A stretch of DNA of 64,000 nucleotides from Prevotella sp. E15-22 (GTDB lineage: Bacteria > Bacteroidota > Bacteroidia > Bacteroidales > Bacteroidaceae), in assembly GCF_023204875.1 (NCBI RefSeq), contig NZ_CP096247.1, positions 186,001-250,000 of the forward strand. The letters run 5' to 3'. The translations under genes and the position numbers were made by a program. The notes under the pieces are model-generated. The model did not search any database. It saw only the letters and a program-made list of their open reading frames with translations, and had not been told where the DNA came from. The first letter of the stretch is position 1. Each line of letters starts with the position of its first letter. This document shows, one piece after another, positions 42,513-51,663 of the stretch.

Positions 42513-43265
42513 ATGAAAAAGATGAAAATGTTGATGCTGGCCGCCATCCTGACTTGCGGCGCAATGAGTGTACAGGCACAGGTGATGAAGGCAGCTGACC
42601 TGGAGAAGTATGCCAAGGAGAGATATGGCGATAAATGGGCTGATGCTGCTGCTAACCTGGCTAAGGACCTGAAGTTGGACAAGAACGAGTCACTGTCGTA
42701 CCAACAGGTGATTGAGGTTCCTGGAAAGACCAAGCAGCAGTTGTATGTGGCACTGAACTATTGGGTGACGGCCACATTTAAGGACAAGCAGGCCATCACC
42801 CTGAACGACAAGGACGCAGGCTGTATCATCATCTCGAGTCCTATTGAAGGCATTGCCGATCATACAGGTACGCTGAACCGCTATGTGGTGAGCATCACGC
42901 CAGTGATTAAGATAGACATCAAGGAAGGGCGTGTGCGCGTGACCTATACCGTGCAGAACTATGACATTCTGAAGGCAGAGGCTGCTGGATGGATAGGGGG
43001 AATCCTCGATAATAGTGAGAATCGTACGGAGCGCCAGAATTACTATGGTGACGGCAAGCGTCTGAAGGACGACAAGACAGACCGCCGCCTGTATGATGAG
43101 CAGTGGGAGATAGCCAAGCACTATCCCTTTGTGGAAAAAGACAACAAGAAACGCACGTGTTCGAAGGCTTTGGTGATGACACATGCCTACTCGAACGCCA
43201 TCATGGATAAGGTGGAAGAGGCCGTGAAGAACGGTATTGTAGGAAACGAAGACGAGGACTGGTAA
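42513..43265 (+). CDS. Exported DUF4468 protein
   Basis: A 250-residue protein with a signal peptide (MKKMKMLMLAAILTCGAMSVQAQ). The mature part resembles the DUF4468 (TBP-like fold) domain of Bacteroidetes envelope proteins: SYQQVIEVPGKTKQQLYVAL, then ITLNDKDAGCIIISS and VRVTYTVQNYDI. Function unknown. The upstream in-frame sequence lies inside ispG and was not used; ATG 42513 starts the signal peptide. It is the last gene of the rpoN operon, and its stop codon is in the loop of a terminator hairpin. Confidence 0.82.
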   Translation: MKKMKMLMLAAILTCGAMSVQAQVMKAADLEKYAKERYGDKWADAAANLAKDLKLDKNESLSYQQVIEVPGKTKQQLYVALNYWVTATFKDKQAITLNDKDAGCIIISSPIEGIADHTGTLNRYVVSITPVIKIDIKEGRVRVTYTVQNYDILKAEAAGWIGGILDNSENRTERQNYYGDGKRLKDDKTDRRLYDEQWEIAKHYPFVEKDNKKRTCSKALVMTHAYSNAIMDKVEEAVKNGIVGNEDEDW

Positions 43266-43276
43266 TCAGTCCTCGT
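43252..43276. terminator. Terminator overlapping the DUF4468 stop codon
   Basis: ACGAGGACTG (43252-43261) pairs perfectly with CAGTCCTCGT (43267-43276); the TAA stop codon is in the GTAAT loop and spacing region. A short T-rich tract follows. It lies 5 bases from the end of the convergent sirtuin gene, so it probably serves both. Confidence 0.8.
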
Positions 43277-43280
43277 TACT

Positions 43281-43976
43281 TTATTTCATTAAGATCTCAC
43301 TCAACTCGCGCATGCCCTCGCTGGCGCCTTTCTGTATCTGCTTGACGCTGGAGCCGGCATTGATGGGGTTGGGGTCGATGAGATAGATGGGCGTGCCAGG
43401 GCGTACGTAGTGAAGGAGTCCGGCAGCGGGGTAGACGTTAAGACTGGTACCAATGACAATAAAGATGTCGGCCGTCTGAGCCTCCTCGGCAGCCACGCTG
43501 ATTAAGGGCACTGCCTCGCCGAAGAACACGATGAATGGACGGAGCAGGGAACCGTCGCCGGCCTTGGTGCCAGGTGCGATCTCGCAGTTGTCGGGGGTGA
43601 GTGTCTGTTGGAAATAGGGATTGTCCACATCGCGGCTGGAGCAGACCTTCATCAACTCGCCATGCAGATGGATGACCTTTGATGAGCCAGCCTGCTCGTG
43701 CAGGTTGTCAACATTCTGGGTGACTACGGTGACATCGTATTTCTCTTCCAGGGCGGCCACCAGCTTATGACCATCGTTGGGTTTCGCATTCCAGCATTTC
43801 TTGCGCAGCATATTATAGAAGTTGGTGACCAATGTGGGGTCGGCCTCCCATCCCTCATGGGTGGCTACCTTTGCCACAGGATACTCCTCCCACAGCCCGT
43901 CGGCATCGCGGAAGGTGCGCAAGCCACTCTCTACGGACATGCCTGCACCCGTCAAAACAACAATCTTCTTCTTCAT
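43281..43976 (-). CDS. cobB: Sir2-family NAD-dependent protein deacylase
   Basis: A 231-residue sirtuin that removes acyl groups from lysines using NAD. The NAD-binding motif is TGAGMSVESGLRTFRD, then TQNVDNLHEQAG and catalytic His105 in HLHGE. It groups with class III/CobB by these blocks. Two differences matter: the Arg of the Tyr-x2-Arg acyl-pocket pair is replaced (Tyr54 is kept but residue 57 is Leu), and only two Cys (112, 131) remain of the four zinc ligands. Zinc loss is common in Bacteroidetes relatives, but the Leu suggests altered acyl preference. Confidence 0.9.
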   Translation of the reverse strand: MKKKIVVLTGAGMSVESGLRTFRDADGLWEEYPVAKVATHEGWEADPTLVTNFYNMLRKKCWNAKPNDGHKLVAALEEKYDVTVVTQNVDNLHEQAGSSKVIHLHGELMKVCSSRDVDNPYFQQTLTPDNCEIAPGTKAGDGSLLRPFIVFFGEAVPLISVAAEEAQTADIFIVIGTSLNVYPAAGLLHYVRPGTPIYLIDPNPINAGSSVKQIQKGASEGMRELSEILMK

Positions 43977-44004
43977 AAGGTGTCTAATTTATATGGTTCT
44001 GCTT

Positions 44005-44013
44005 GCAAAGATA
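44005..44013 (-). promoter_or_regulatory. -7 box of the sirtuin gene
   Basis: TATCTTTGC on the minus strand, 29 bases before the ATG at 43976. Confidence 0.55.
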
Positions 44014-44056
44014 CTTAATAAATCGTAAAGTGATATCGTTTTTGAAGAAAAAATAG

Positions 44057-44065
44057 TATCTTTGC
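44057..44065 (+). promoter_or_regulatory. -7 box of the DUF3737-malY-OPT-GH51 run
   Basis: TATCTTTGC, 25 bases before ATG 44090. No clear terminator is seen until 49765, so one transcript could cover four genes. Confidence 0.55.
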
Positions 44066-44089
44066 GGCTTGAAAACCAGCATGCTAATC

Positions 44090-44935
44090 ATGGATATCAT
44101 AAAGAATCAACATTTTGAGGGCGAGCGCCCTTTGTTTGAGTCACACAACCTGCGATTGGAAGATGTGACTATTGGAGATGGTGAAAGTGCCATCAAGGAG
44201 TGTACAAATATTGAGGCTGAGGACTGTCATTTCTGGGGGAAATACCCTTTTTGGCATGTGCACGGTTTCAAGATTAACCGTTGCCAGTTTGACGAAGGTG
44301 CACGCTCTGCCTTGTGGTACAGCGATCACTTGGAGATGAAAGACACACGGATTGACGGTCCGAAGATGTTTCGTGAGATGCACGACATCAAGTTGGAGAA
44401 TGTGGTGATTAACGATGCTGACGAGACCTTCTGGCGCTGCCAGAATATTGAGGCGAAGAACCTGACGCTGCACGAAGGAACCTATCCGTTTATGTTTTGC
44501 GACAATGTGAAGATTGACGGTTTAAAGAGTGATTCGAAGTATGTGTTCCAGTATTGTAAGAACGTGGAACTGACAAATGCCAACATCGTGACGAAGGACT
44601 CGTTCTGGGAATGCGAGAATATCACCATTTGTAACTCTGTGCTCGACGGTGAGTATCTGGCTTGGCACTCGAAGAATGTGCGACTGGTGAACTGTCATCT
44701 GGCAGGTGAGCAGTTGCTGTGCTATGCCGAGAATCTGGTGCTTGAGAACTGCACGTTTGACAAGGCTTGCGACCGCGTGTTTGAGTATAGCAATGTGCGT
44801 GCCGATATCCGTGGACATATTGAGAACATCAAGAATCCCAGTAGTGGATATATCGTGGCAGATTCTATCGGTAGTGTCACCATTGACAAGAATGTGAAGG
44901 CACCGAATGACTGCGTGATTGAGACAAGACAATGA
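44090..44935 (+). CDS. DUF3737 right-handed beta-helix-like protein
   Basis: A 281-residue soluble protein of the DUF3737 family (start MDIIKNQHFEGERPLFESHN). It is built from regularly repeating strands (NIEAEDCHFW, NVVINDADETFW, NVELTNANIVTKDSFW, NVRLVNCHLAGEQLLCY) that predict a parallel beta-helix. Biochemical function is not known to me. The ATG at 44090 matches the family start; ATG 44081 is four codons... upstream in the same frame and also possible. Its stop overlaps the start of the MalY-like gene by 4 bases (ATGA), implying translational coupling, a frequent pairing hint that both act in one process. Confidence 0.87.
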   Translation: MDIIKNQHFEGERPLFESHNLRLEDVTIGDGESAIKECTNIEAEDCHFWGKYPFWHVHGFKINRCQFDEGARSALWYSDHLEMKDTRIDGPKMFREMHDIKLENVVINDADETFWRCQNIEAKNLTLHEGTYPFMFCDNVKIDGLKSDSKYVFQYCKNVELTNANIVTKDSFWECENITICNSVLDGEYLAWHSKNVRLVNCHLAGEQLLCYAENLVLENCTFDKACDRVFEYSNVRADIRGHIENIKNPSSGYIVADSIGSVTIDKNVKAPNDCVIETRQ

Positions 44936-46095
44936 AATATAATTTTGATGAAATCGTAAACCGACGCGGCACTGGCTGTGTGAAGTGGGATGAAATGCCC
45001 CGTGAGGATATGATTCCTCTGTGGGTGGCCGACATGGACTTCAAGGCTGCGCCTGCCATTCAGAATGCTATCCGCAAACGTGCTGAGCATGGCGTGTTTG
45101 CCTATACATTAGTAGAAGAACCCTATTACGAGGCTGTCATCTCGTGGTTCCAACGTCGTCATCACTGGACCATCCGTCGTGAGGAGATCCTCTATACGAC
45201 GGGTGTGGTGCCAGGAATGAGTGTGGCAATCAAGGCCCTGACGATGCCTGGCGAGAAGGTGCTTATCCTGTCGCCCGACTATAATTGTTTCTTCTCGAGT
45301 ATCCGTAACAATGGCTGCGAGGTGCTGGAGACGTGTCTGGTGCGGCGTGATGATAACCGCTTCGAGGTGGATTGGCAGGACTTTGAGACGAAGTGTGCCG
45401 ACGAGAAAACCACGGTGTTCCTGCTGTGTAACCCTCATAATCCCACGGGACGTGTGTGGACGAAAGAGGAACTTGGCAGGATGAACGACATCTGCATGAG
45501 GTATGGTGTCAAGGTGGTAAGCGATGAGATTCACTGCGAGCTGGTGATGCCTGGACATACGTTCCAACCCTTTGCGGCGGTTAGTGATGCATGTCGTGAG
45601 AACAGTGTCATCCTGAACTCGCCTTCTAAGTCGTTTAATATCGCCGGTCTGCAAACAGCAAATATCATTTGTGCACAACCGGAATGGCGTCGCCGACTGG
45701 ATCGTGCTATTAATATTAATGAGGTGTGCGACCTGAATCCTTTCGGTCCTGTGGCACTGATGGCTGCCTATAACGAGAGTGAGGACTGGATTGACGAGTT
45801 GAATGCCTATCTGTGGGGCAACTACCAGGCTATCTGTGAGTTTGCAGCCAAACATCTTCCCCAATGGAAGATGTTGCCTTTGGAAGGTACCTATCTGCCA
45901 TGGATTGACATTACAGCTACCGGACTCAGTGCTCAGGCATATGCCGACCTGCTGATGAAGGAGGCAAAGGTATGGGTGAACCCAGGAACGATGTATGGTC
46001 CACAGAGTGGCGAAGGTTATATCCGATTGAACATGGCCTGCCCAAGGGCGTTGCTGATGGAGGCGCTGAGAAGAGTGGCGGAGAATGTACATTGA
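44932..46095 (+). CDS. MalY/PatB-family PLP-dependent C-S lyase or aminotransferase
   Basis: A 387-residue fold-type I PLP enzyme. The Lys for PLP is in LNSPSKSFNIAG, preceded by VVSDEIHCEL and the NPHNPTGRVW block. The start FDEIVNRRGTGCVKWD and the DMDF motif are typical of MalY/PatB proteins, which cleave cystathionine or cysteine (beta C-S lyase, releasing pyruvate, ammonia and a thiol). True substrate unknown. Coupled to DUF3737 upstream; an OPT peptide transporter gene follows after 45 bases. Confidence 0.92.
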   Translation: MKYNFDEIVNRRGTGCVKWDEMPREDMIPLWVADMDFKAAPAIQNAIRKRAEHGVFAYTLVEEPYYEAVISWFQRRHHWTIRREEILYTTGVVPGMSVAIKALTMPGEKVLILSPDYNCFFSSIRNNGCEVLETCLVRRDDNRFEVDWQDFETKCADEKTTVFLLCNPHNPTGRVWTKEELGRMNDICMRYGVKVVSDEIHCELVMPGHTFQPFAAVSDACRENSVILNSPSKSFNIAGLQTANIICAQPEWRRRLDRAININEVCDLNPFGPVALMAAYNESEDWIDELNAYLWGNYQAICEFAAKHLPQWKMLPLEGTYLPWIDITATGLSAQAYADLLMKEAKVWVNPGTMYGPQSGEGYIRLNMACPRALLMEALRRVAENVH

Positions 46096-46140
46096 ATAAT
46101 GTGCAATCAATAATGAACAATAAACATTAACTCAATAACA
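46094..46140. repeat. Short AT-rich repeat between malY-like and OPT genes
   Basis: The gap is a decayed repetition of TAATG and CAAT words (AATAATGTGCAATCAATAATG then AACAATAAACATTAACTCAA). It has no promoter box or hairpin. It resembles the other repeat-built intra-operon gaps of this window. Confidence 0.35.
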
Positions 46141-48129
46141 ATGGAAGAAATGAAAACGCAACTGCCCGAGAATGCGTTTCGGGAGTTGAAAGACGGTGAA
46201 CAGTATGAGCCGTTGATGTCGCCACAGGGTCAGTATCCTGAGGTGAATGGCTGGTCGGTAACCTGGGGCGTGCTGATGGCAATGCTCTTCTCGGCTGCTG
46301 CTGCCTATCTGGGACTGAAGGTGGGACAGGTGTTCGAAGCTGCTATCCCTATTGCAATCATTGCTGTGGGTGTGTCGACAGCCGCACGTCGTTCAAAGGC
46401 CTTGGGCGAGAATGTTATCATCCAGTCTATTGGTGCCTGCTCGGGTGCTGTGGTGGCTGGTGCTATCTTCACACTGCCCGCCATCTATATCCTGCAGGCG
46501 AAGTATCCTGATATGGCGGCCTCGTTCCTACAGGTGTTTATGGCCTCGGCCCTGGGCGGTATCCTGGGTATCCTCTTCCTGATTCCTTTCCGTAAGTATT
46601 TCGTAAGTGAGATGCACGGCAAGTATCCTTTCCCCGAGGCTACAGCCACTACGCAGGTGCTGGTGAGTGGTTCGAAGGGTGGCGATCAGGCCAAGCCCTT
46701 GCTGCTGGCAGGACTGGTGGGCGGTCTCTATGACTTCATCGTGGCTACCTTTGGCTGGTGGAACGAGACTGTGACGAGTCGTATGATTGGCTGGGGCGAG
46801 GTGCTGGCCGACAAGACGAAGCTGGTGTTTAAGTGTAATACGTCGGCAGCTGTGCTGGGCTTGGGCTATATCATCGGACTGAAATATGCTATGTATATCT
46901 GTCTGGGTTCAGTGGCTGTATGGTGGCTCATCGTGCCTGGTATGGCACTGATCTTCGGCGACCAGACACTGAGTCTGGGCGGTGTGGAGGCTACAACAGC
47001 CGTGAACGCCATGTCGGCCGAGGAGATTTTCAAGACCTATGCCCGTAGCATTGGTATCGGTGGCATTGCCATGGCTGGCATCATTGGCATCATCCGTTCG
47101 TGGAGCATTATCAGAAATGCCGTGGGACTGGCTGCCAAGGAGATGAAAGGCGGAAAGGGTGCTGCGATGACATCGCAACGAACAGAACGCGACCTGTCGT
47201 TTAAGTTTATTGGCATCGCATCGATCACAGCTCTGGTAATCACTTTCGTGTTCTTCTGGCTGGGCGTAATGCACAACCTGCTGTTTGCGGTGGTGGCCAT
47301 CCTGCTGGTGACGGTGATTGCCTTCCTCTTTACAACGGTGGCTGCCAATGCCATTGCAATTGTGGGTTCGAACCCTGTGTCGGGCATGACACTGATGACT
47401 CTGATCTTGGCTTCGGTGGTGATGGCTGCTGTGGGTCTGAATGGCTCTGGTGGTATGCTGGCAGCACTGATTATGGGTGGCGTGGTATGTACGGCCTTGT
47501 CGATGGCTGGCTGTTTTATCACCGACCTGAAGATTGGCTATTGGTTGGGCTCAACTCCCAGAAAGCAACAGCAGTGGAAGTTCCTGGGTACGCTGGTGAG
47601 TGCCGCTACCGTGGGTGGCGTGATGATGTTGCTGAACCAGACCTATGGCTTTGATCCCAACCAGGAGGGACATTTGGTGGCTCCGCAGGCAAATGCCATG
47701 GCCGCTGTCATTGAACCCATGATGAATGGTGCAGGTGCACCCTGGCTGCTCTATGGCATTGGTGCCTTGCTGGCCATTGTACTCACATGGCTGAAGATTC
47801 CAGCCCTGGCCTTCGCATTGGGTATGTTCATTCCCTTGGATCTGAATATCCCCTTGCTGGTGGGCGGTGCCATCAACTGGTATGTCACTACACGCTCGAA
47901 GGATAAGACCGTGAACGAGAAACGTGGCGAGAAAGGTACACTCATTGCTTCGGGCTTCATCGCCGGTGGCGCGTTGATGGGTGTGGTGAGTGCGCTGTTG
48001 CGCTTCGGTGGATTCAATCCCGTGAGCGACGAGTGGCTGGCCAATCCGCTGTCGGAGTTCTGCGCTCTTGTGGCCTATATCCTGTTGATGTGCTACTTCA
48101 TCTGGGCTACACGCACTAAGAAAGCATAA
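46141..48129 (+). CDS. OPT-family oligopeptide transporter
   Basis: A 662-residue integral membrane protein with about 14-16 predicted helices. The OPT family signature regions are present (VNGWSVTWGVLMAMLFSAAA start; GKYPFPEATATTQVLVSG). Members import oligopeptides, glutathione conjugates or metal chelates, driven by protons. A peptide or Cys-containing ligand would fit the C-S lyase gene in front, but this is inference. It precedes the arabinofuranosidase gene by 27 bases. Confidence 0.92.
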   Translation: MEEMKTQLPENAFRELKDGEQYEPLMSPQGQYPEVNGWSVTWGVLMAMLFSAAAAYLGLKVGQVFEAAIPIAIIAVGVSTAARRSKALGENVIIQSIGACSGAVVAGAIFTLPAIYILQAKYPDMAASFLQVFMASALGGILGILFLIPFRKYFVSEMHGKYPFPEATATTQVLVSGSKGGDQAKPLLLAGLVGGLYDFIVATFGWWNETVTSRMIGWGEVLADKTKLVFKCNTSAAVLGLGYIIGLKYAMYICLGSVAVWWLIVPGMALIFGDQTLSLGGVEATTAVNAMSAEEIFKTYARSIGIGGIAMAGIIGIIRSWSIIRNAVGLAAKEMKGGKGAAMTSQRTERDLSFKFIGIASITALVITFVFFWLGVMHNLLFAVVAILLVTVIAFLFTTVAANAIAIVGSNPVSGMTLMTLILASVVMAAVGLNGSGGMLAALIMGGVVCTALSMAGCFITDLKIGYWLGSTPRKQQQWKFLGTLVSAATVGGVMMLLNQTYGFDPNQEGHLVAPQANAMAAVIEPMMNGAGAPWLLYGIGALLAIVLTWLKIPALAFALGMFIPLDLNIPLLVGGAINWYVTTRSKDKTVNEKRGEKGTLIASGFIAGGALMGVVSALLRFGGFNPVSDEWLANPLSEFCALVAYILLMCYFIWATRTKKA

Positions 48130-48156
48130 TAACCAAAATAAAAATCCTAAGACAAC

Positions 48157-49749
48157 ATGAAGAAAATAATTCTAACCACAGCCATTGCGCTGACTGTCGC
48201 CGCGAGTGTGTCGGCAGCAGAAAATGTGAAGGCAACGGTTCACGCCGATAGGGCGGGAGCCAAGATTAACCGCGAGATCTACGGTCAGTTCTCAGAGCAT
48301 CTGGGTACGTGTATCTATGGTGGTCTCTGGGTAGGTGAAGACTCGAAGATTCCCAATATCAAGGGCTATCGAAAGGATGTGTTCGAGGCACTGAAGGCTT
48401 TGAAGGTGCCTGTGCTGCGCTGGCCGGGAGGCTGTTTTGCTGACGACTATCACTGGATGGACGGCATCGGACCAAAGGACCAGCGCCCATCGCTACGCAA
48501 CAACAACTGGGGCGGTACCATCGAGGACAACTCGTTTGGTACGCATGAGTTCCTGAACCTTTGTGAGATGCTGGACTGCGAGCCATATATCAGTGGCAAC
48601 GTGGGCAGTGGCACGGTGAAGGAGATGGCCCAGTGGGTGGAGTATATGACGAGCGACGGTGATACGCCCATGGCCCGTCTGCGTCGTCAAAATGGTCGCG
48701 AGAAGGCTTGGCACGTGAAGTACTTCGGTATTGGTAACGAGGCTTGGGGCTGCGGTGGTAACATGACGCCAGAGTACTACTCGGACGAGTTCCGTAAGTT
48801 CAACACCTATTTGCGCGACTATACGGGCAACAAACTCTATCGCATTGGTAGTGGTGCCAGTGACTACGACTATAAGTGGACGGAGGTACTGATGGATAAG
48901 ATTGGTAACCGCATGCAGGGCGTCAGTCTGCATTACTATACCTGTTCTGGTTGGGATGGTCCTAAGGGTTCGGCAACGAAGTTTAATACCGATCAGTATT
49001 ACTGGGCACTGGGTAAGTGCTTGGAGATTGAGGATGTTATCAAGCGCCACAAGGCCATCATGGACGAGAAGGATCCGAAGAATACCGTGGGACTGCTCGT
49101 TGACGAGTGGGGCACATGGTGGGACGAGGAACCTGGCACCATCAGCGGTCACCTATATCAGCAGAATGCTCTGCGTGACGCCTTTGTGGCTTCGCTGTCG
49201 CTGAACGTCTTCCATAAGTATACCGACCGCGTGAAAATGGCAAATATCGCTCAGGTGGTGAACGTGCTGCAGTCGATGATACTCACCGACCAGGAGGGTA
49301 CAGGTCATATGGTGCTCACACCAACTTATCATGTCTTTAAGATGTATACTCCGTTCCAAGAGGCTACCTATCTGCCTGTTGATCTGCCCACAGAGACCAT
49401 TCAGGTGAGTAAGGCATACTTCCAGGAGAAAGAGGGTGCTAAGGATGCTGGCTATCGTCCATGTCCCATGCTCTCGGCCTCGGCAGCCAAGACCACTGAT
49501 GGCAGTCTGGTTCTGGCCATCACGAACGTGAGTCTTGACAAAGCCCAGACGATTGATTTCAATATTGAAGGCTATCAGGCCAAGAGTGTGAAGGGCGAGA
49601 TTCTTACCTCGAAGAAGGTGGATGACTTCAATGACTTCCAGCATCCGGAGGTTGTGTCGCCTAAGCCCTTTACTGATGCTAAACTGAAGAAGAATACGGT
49701 GACGGTGCAGGTGCCTGCGAAGTCGATTGTGGTTCTGAATATCAAATAA
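48157..49749 (+). CDS. Exported alpha-L-arabinofuranosidase, GH51
   Basis: A 530-residue glycoside hydrolase with a signal peptide ([20 protein letters not shown]). The (beta/alpha)8 barrel has the acid/base Glu195 in [10 protein letters not shown] and the nucleophile Glu317 in VDEWGTWW; the [18 protein letters not shown] start of the catalytic domain is diagnostic of GH51. It removes arabinofuranosyl side groups from arabinan or arabinoxylan in the periplasm. A C-terminal beta domain completes it. It is not in a polysaccharide utilisation locus here: no SusC/SusD genes flank it. Confidence 0.95.
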   Translation: MKKIILTTAIALTVAASVSAAENVKATVHADRAGAKINREIYGQFSEHLGTCIYGGLWVGEDSKIPNIKGYRKDVFEALKALKVPVLRWPGGCFADDYHWMDGIGPKDQRPSLRNNNWGGTIEDNSFGTHEFLNLCEMLDCEPYISGNVGSGTVKEMAQWVEYMTSDGDTPMARLRRQNGREKAWHVKYFGIGNEAWGCGGNMTPEYYSDEFRKFNTYLRDYTGNKLYRIGSGASDYDYKWTEVLMDKIGNRMQGVSLHYYTCSGWDGPKGSATKFNTDQYYWALGKCLEIEDVIKRHKAIMDEKDPKNTVGLLVDEWGTWWDEEPGTISGHLYQQNALRDAFVASLSLNVFHKYTDRVKMANIAQVVNVLQSMILTDQEGTGHMVLTPTYHVFKMYTPFQEATYLPVDLPTETIQVSKAYFQEKEGAKDAGYRPCPMLSASAAKTTDGSLVLAITNVSLDKAQTIDFNIEGYQAKSVKGEILTSKKVDDFNDFQHPEVVSPKPFTDAKLKKNTVTVQVPAKSIVVLNIK

Positions 49750-49764
49750 TAGAAACATAAAAGA

Positions 49765-49797
49765 AGGGGGGCATATCAATCACAGATATGCCCCCCT
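49765..49797. terminator. Strong bidirectional terminator
   Basis: AGGGGGGCATATC (49765-49777) pairs perfectly with GATATGCCCCCCT (49785-49797), a 13-bp stem with a 7-base loop, followed by CTTTTATT. It lies between the converging GH51 and Na/Pi cotransporter genes. Confidence 0.92.
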
Positions 49798-49809
49798 CTT
49801 TTATTGTCC

Positions 49810-51549
49810 TTACGCCTCGCGTTGTCTGGTTCCCATGCGGGCTTCGACGACGTTGACCACATAGTCGCCCAGTTTCTCGCACTCGTTCACTAGATCGATA
49901 TAGATAGTGCCCTCTGCGTAGGTGTAGAGGTGATTGTTCACATCAACGATGTTCTGGGCCTTCAGTTGATTGCGGTAGTTGTTGATCTCATTCTCGATGT
50001 TGAAGGTGCGGTTCACATCGTAGGCCTCCTTGCGGCCACTCATGAGCTTGTTCATCTGAGAGAGTGCCTGGTCGGTGAGACCCATCATCTGGTGCAGATG
50101 ACTATACTGCTTCTCAATGAAGTGGTCTTCCTTCTTCGAGTATTTGCGATTGATGGTGCGGGCCATATTGAAGCAGGCATCACCAATAGACTCCAGCTCG
50201 CTAACCTCACGTAACATGGCACGGATTTTACCCTTGGTCTCGTCAGACAGGTGGGCGTCGCTCACGTTCTCAAGGTACTTGGCAATCTCGAGTTCCATAT
50301 TATCGCTAATACCCTCATATTTCTCAATGCGGGTGTAGAGTTTGTTGAAGTCCTGTTCGTTGTTCTTCTCCTTACTGCGCTCGCTCGACGACAGGTTGAG
50401 TAACTCCTGCACCATGCCAAACATGCGCTGCATACGGTTGGAGAATGCCTGAATCTCTTTCTGGGCCTCAAGCACTGAGAGTTCGGGGGTCTTCATGAAA
50501 CCAGCTGTAATGAAATGCAGGCGGAAATCCTCCTCCTCGTCCACCTTCTTGGGTTTGATAACCCAGCATACAAACTTCTCAATCTGTGGGATAAACCAAA
50601 TGAGGATGCAGGCATTAATTACGTTGAAACCCGTATGGAAGGCTGCCAGCACAAAGGTGAGGTAGTCCTTCTTGGGAATCGTGTTCATGTCCTTGTCAAG
50701 CATTTCGCTGCCTACATACTGAACCACCCATTCGATACCGTCAATGAACCAATAGAATACGATGAGAATCCAAAGTACGCCAAACACATTGAAGAACATG
50801 TGTGCGAGTGCTGCTCGGCGGGCTTGCGTGTTGGCCGAAAGGGCGGCCAGGTTCGAGGTGATGGTGGTTCCGATGTTCTCGCCCAGCACCAGTGCAATAC
50901 CCATGGAGATGGGCATGGCGCCACTGCTACAGAGTAACATGGTGATGGCCATCACGGCTGCCGACGACTGCACGCAGAAGGTCAATACACCTCCTAGCAG
51001 GAGGAAGGTGAAGATGGTCCAGTAGGAGTGCATGTCGAACGACTTAAAGAACGAGAGTACATCGGGATTCTCGCCTAGGTTCATGGCCTGTCCTGTGAGA
51101 CGCAGGGTGGTGAGTCCCATTAGTAGGAAGCCTAAGCCAAAGAGAAAATCACCTGTGTAGCGATGCTTCTTCATGTAGATGAGGATGATACCGATAAAGA
51201 AACCGATATAGCTCACTATGCTGATGTCGAATGAGTTGGTCACGGCCATGATCCATGCCGTGAGTGTGGTGCCGATATTCGCACCCATGATGACCGAGAT
51301 GGCCTGGGCCAGTGTGAGCAGGCCGGCGTTTACAAACGAAACAGTCATCACGGTAGTAGCCGTTGATGACTGCACAGAGGCTGTGACGACAGAGCCTGTT
51401 AATAAACCTGTAATGCGATTGGATGTCATGGCTCCCAATGCGTGACGCAACTGCGGGCCGGCCATTTTTTGCAAGGCCTCACTCATGGACTTCATACCAA
51501 ACATGAGAAGTGCCAGTGAACCGAGCATGGTGAAAATCGTGAGCATCAT
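49810..51549 (-). CDS. Na/Pi cotransporter family protein with PhoU-like domain
   Basis: A 579-residue protein. The N-terminal part (about 1-330) has two inverted repeats of the NptA/PNaS family, each with the QSS motif (GSVVTASVQSSTATTVMT and LTFCVQSSAAVMAIT). It would take up phosphate with sodium at the inner membrane. The C-terminal part (about 340-579) is a helical PhoU-like cytoplasmic domain. Both are in their usual order. It is transcribed alone. Confidence 0.94.
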   Translation of the reverse strand: MMLTIFTMLGSLALLMFGMKSMSEALQKMAGPQLRHALGAMTSNRITGLLTGSVVTASVQSSTATTVMTVSFVNAGLLTLAQAISVIMGANIGTTLTAWIMAVTNSFDISIVSYIGFFIGIILIYMKKHRYTGDFLFGLGFLLMGLTTLRLTGQAMNLGENPDVLSFFKSFDMHSYWTIFTFLLLGGVLTFCVQSSAAVMAITMLLCSSGAMPISMGIALVLGENIGTTITSNLAALSANTQARRAALAHMFFNVFGVLWILIVFYWFIDGIEWVVQYVGSEMLDKDMNTIPKKDYLTFVLAAFHTGFNVINACILIWFIPQIEKFVCWVIKPKKVDEEEDFRLHFITAGFMKTPELSVLEAQKEIQAFSNRMQRMFGMVQELLNLSSSERSKEKNNEQDFNKLYTRIEKYEGISDNMELEIAKYLENVSDAHLSDETKGKIRAMLREVSELESIGDACFNMARTINRKYSKKEDHFIEKQYSHLHQMMGLTDQALSQMNKLMSGRKEAYDVNRTFNIENEINNYRNQLKAQNIVDVNNHLYTYAEGTIYIDLVNECEKLGDYVVNVVEARMGTRQREA

Positions 51550-51583
51550 ACGAGTGAATGTTCGTTAATAATATAAATTCGGT

Positions 51584-51592
51584 GCAAAAATA
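51584..51592 (-). promoter_or_regulatory. -7 box of the Na/Pi cotransporter gene
   Basis: TATTTTTGC on the minus strand, about 35 bases before the ATG at 51549. Confidence 0.5.
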
Positions 51593-51635
51593 ATAAAAAT
51601 ATCTGATAATGGAACCTTATTTCTGAAACTTTTTG

Positions 51636-51644
51636 TATATTTGC
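51636..51644 (+). promoter_or_regulatory. -7 box of the nucleoside kinase gene
   Basis: TATATTTGC, 20 bases before the ATG at 51664. Confidence 0.6.
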
Positions 51645-51663
51645 CCAGAATTAGCGAAAAGTT

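Noticed and set aside
45109..46110. Long open frame (333 codons) on the minus strand
   Set aside because: It is antisense to the MalY-like gene, with low-complexity His/Arg-rich translation and no promoter.
48157..49749. Polysaccharide utilisation locus
   Set aside because: The GH51 gene has no SusC/SusD pair, sensor or further glycosidases nearby; the one TonB receptor is 46 kb away.
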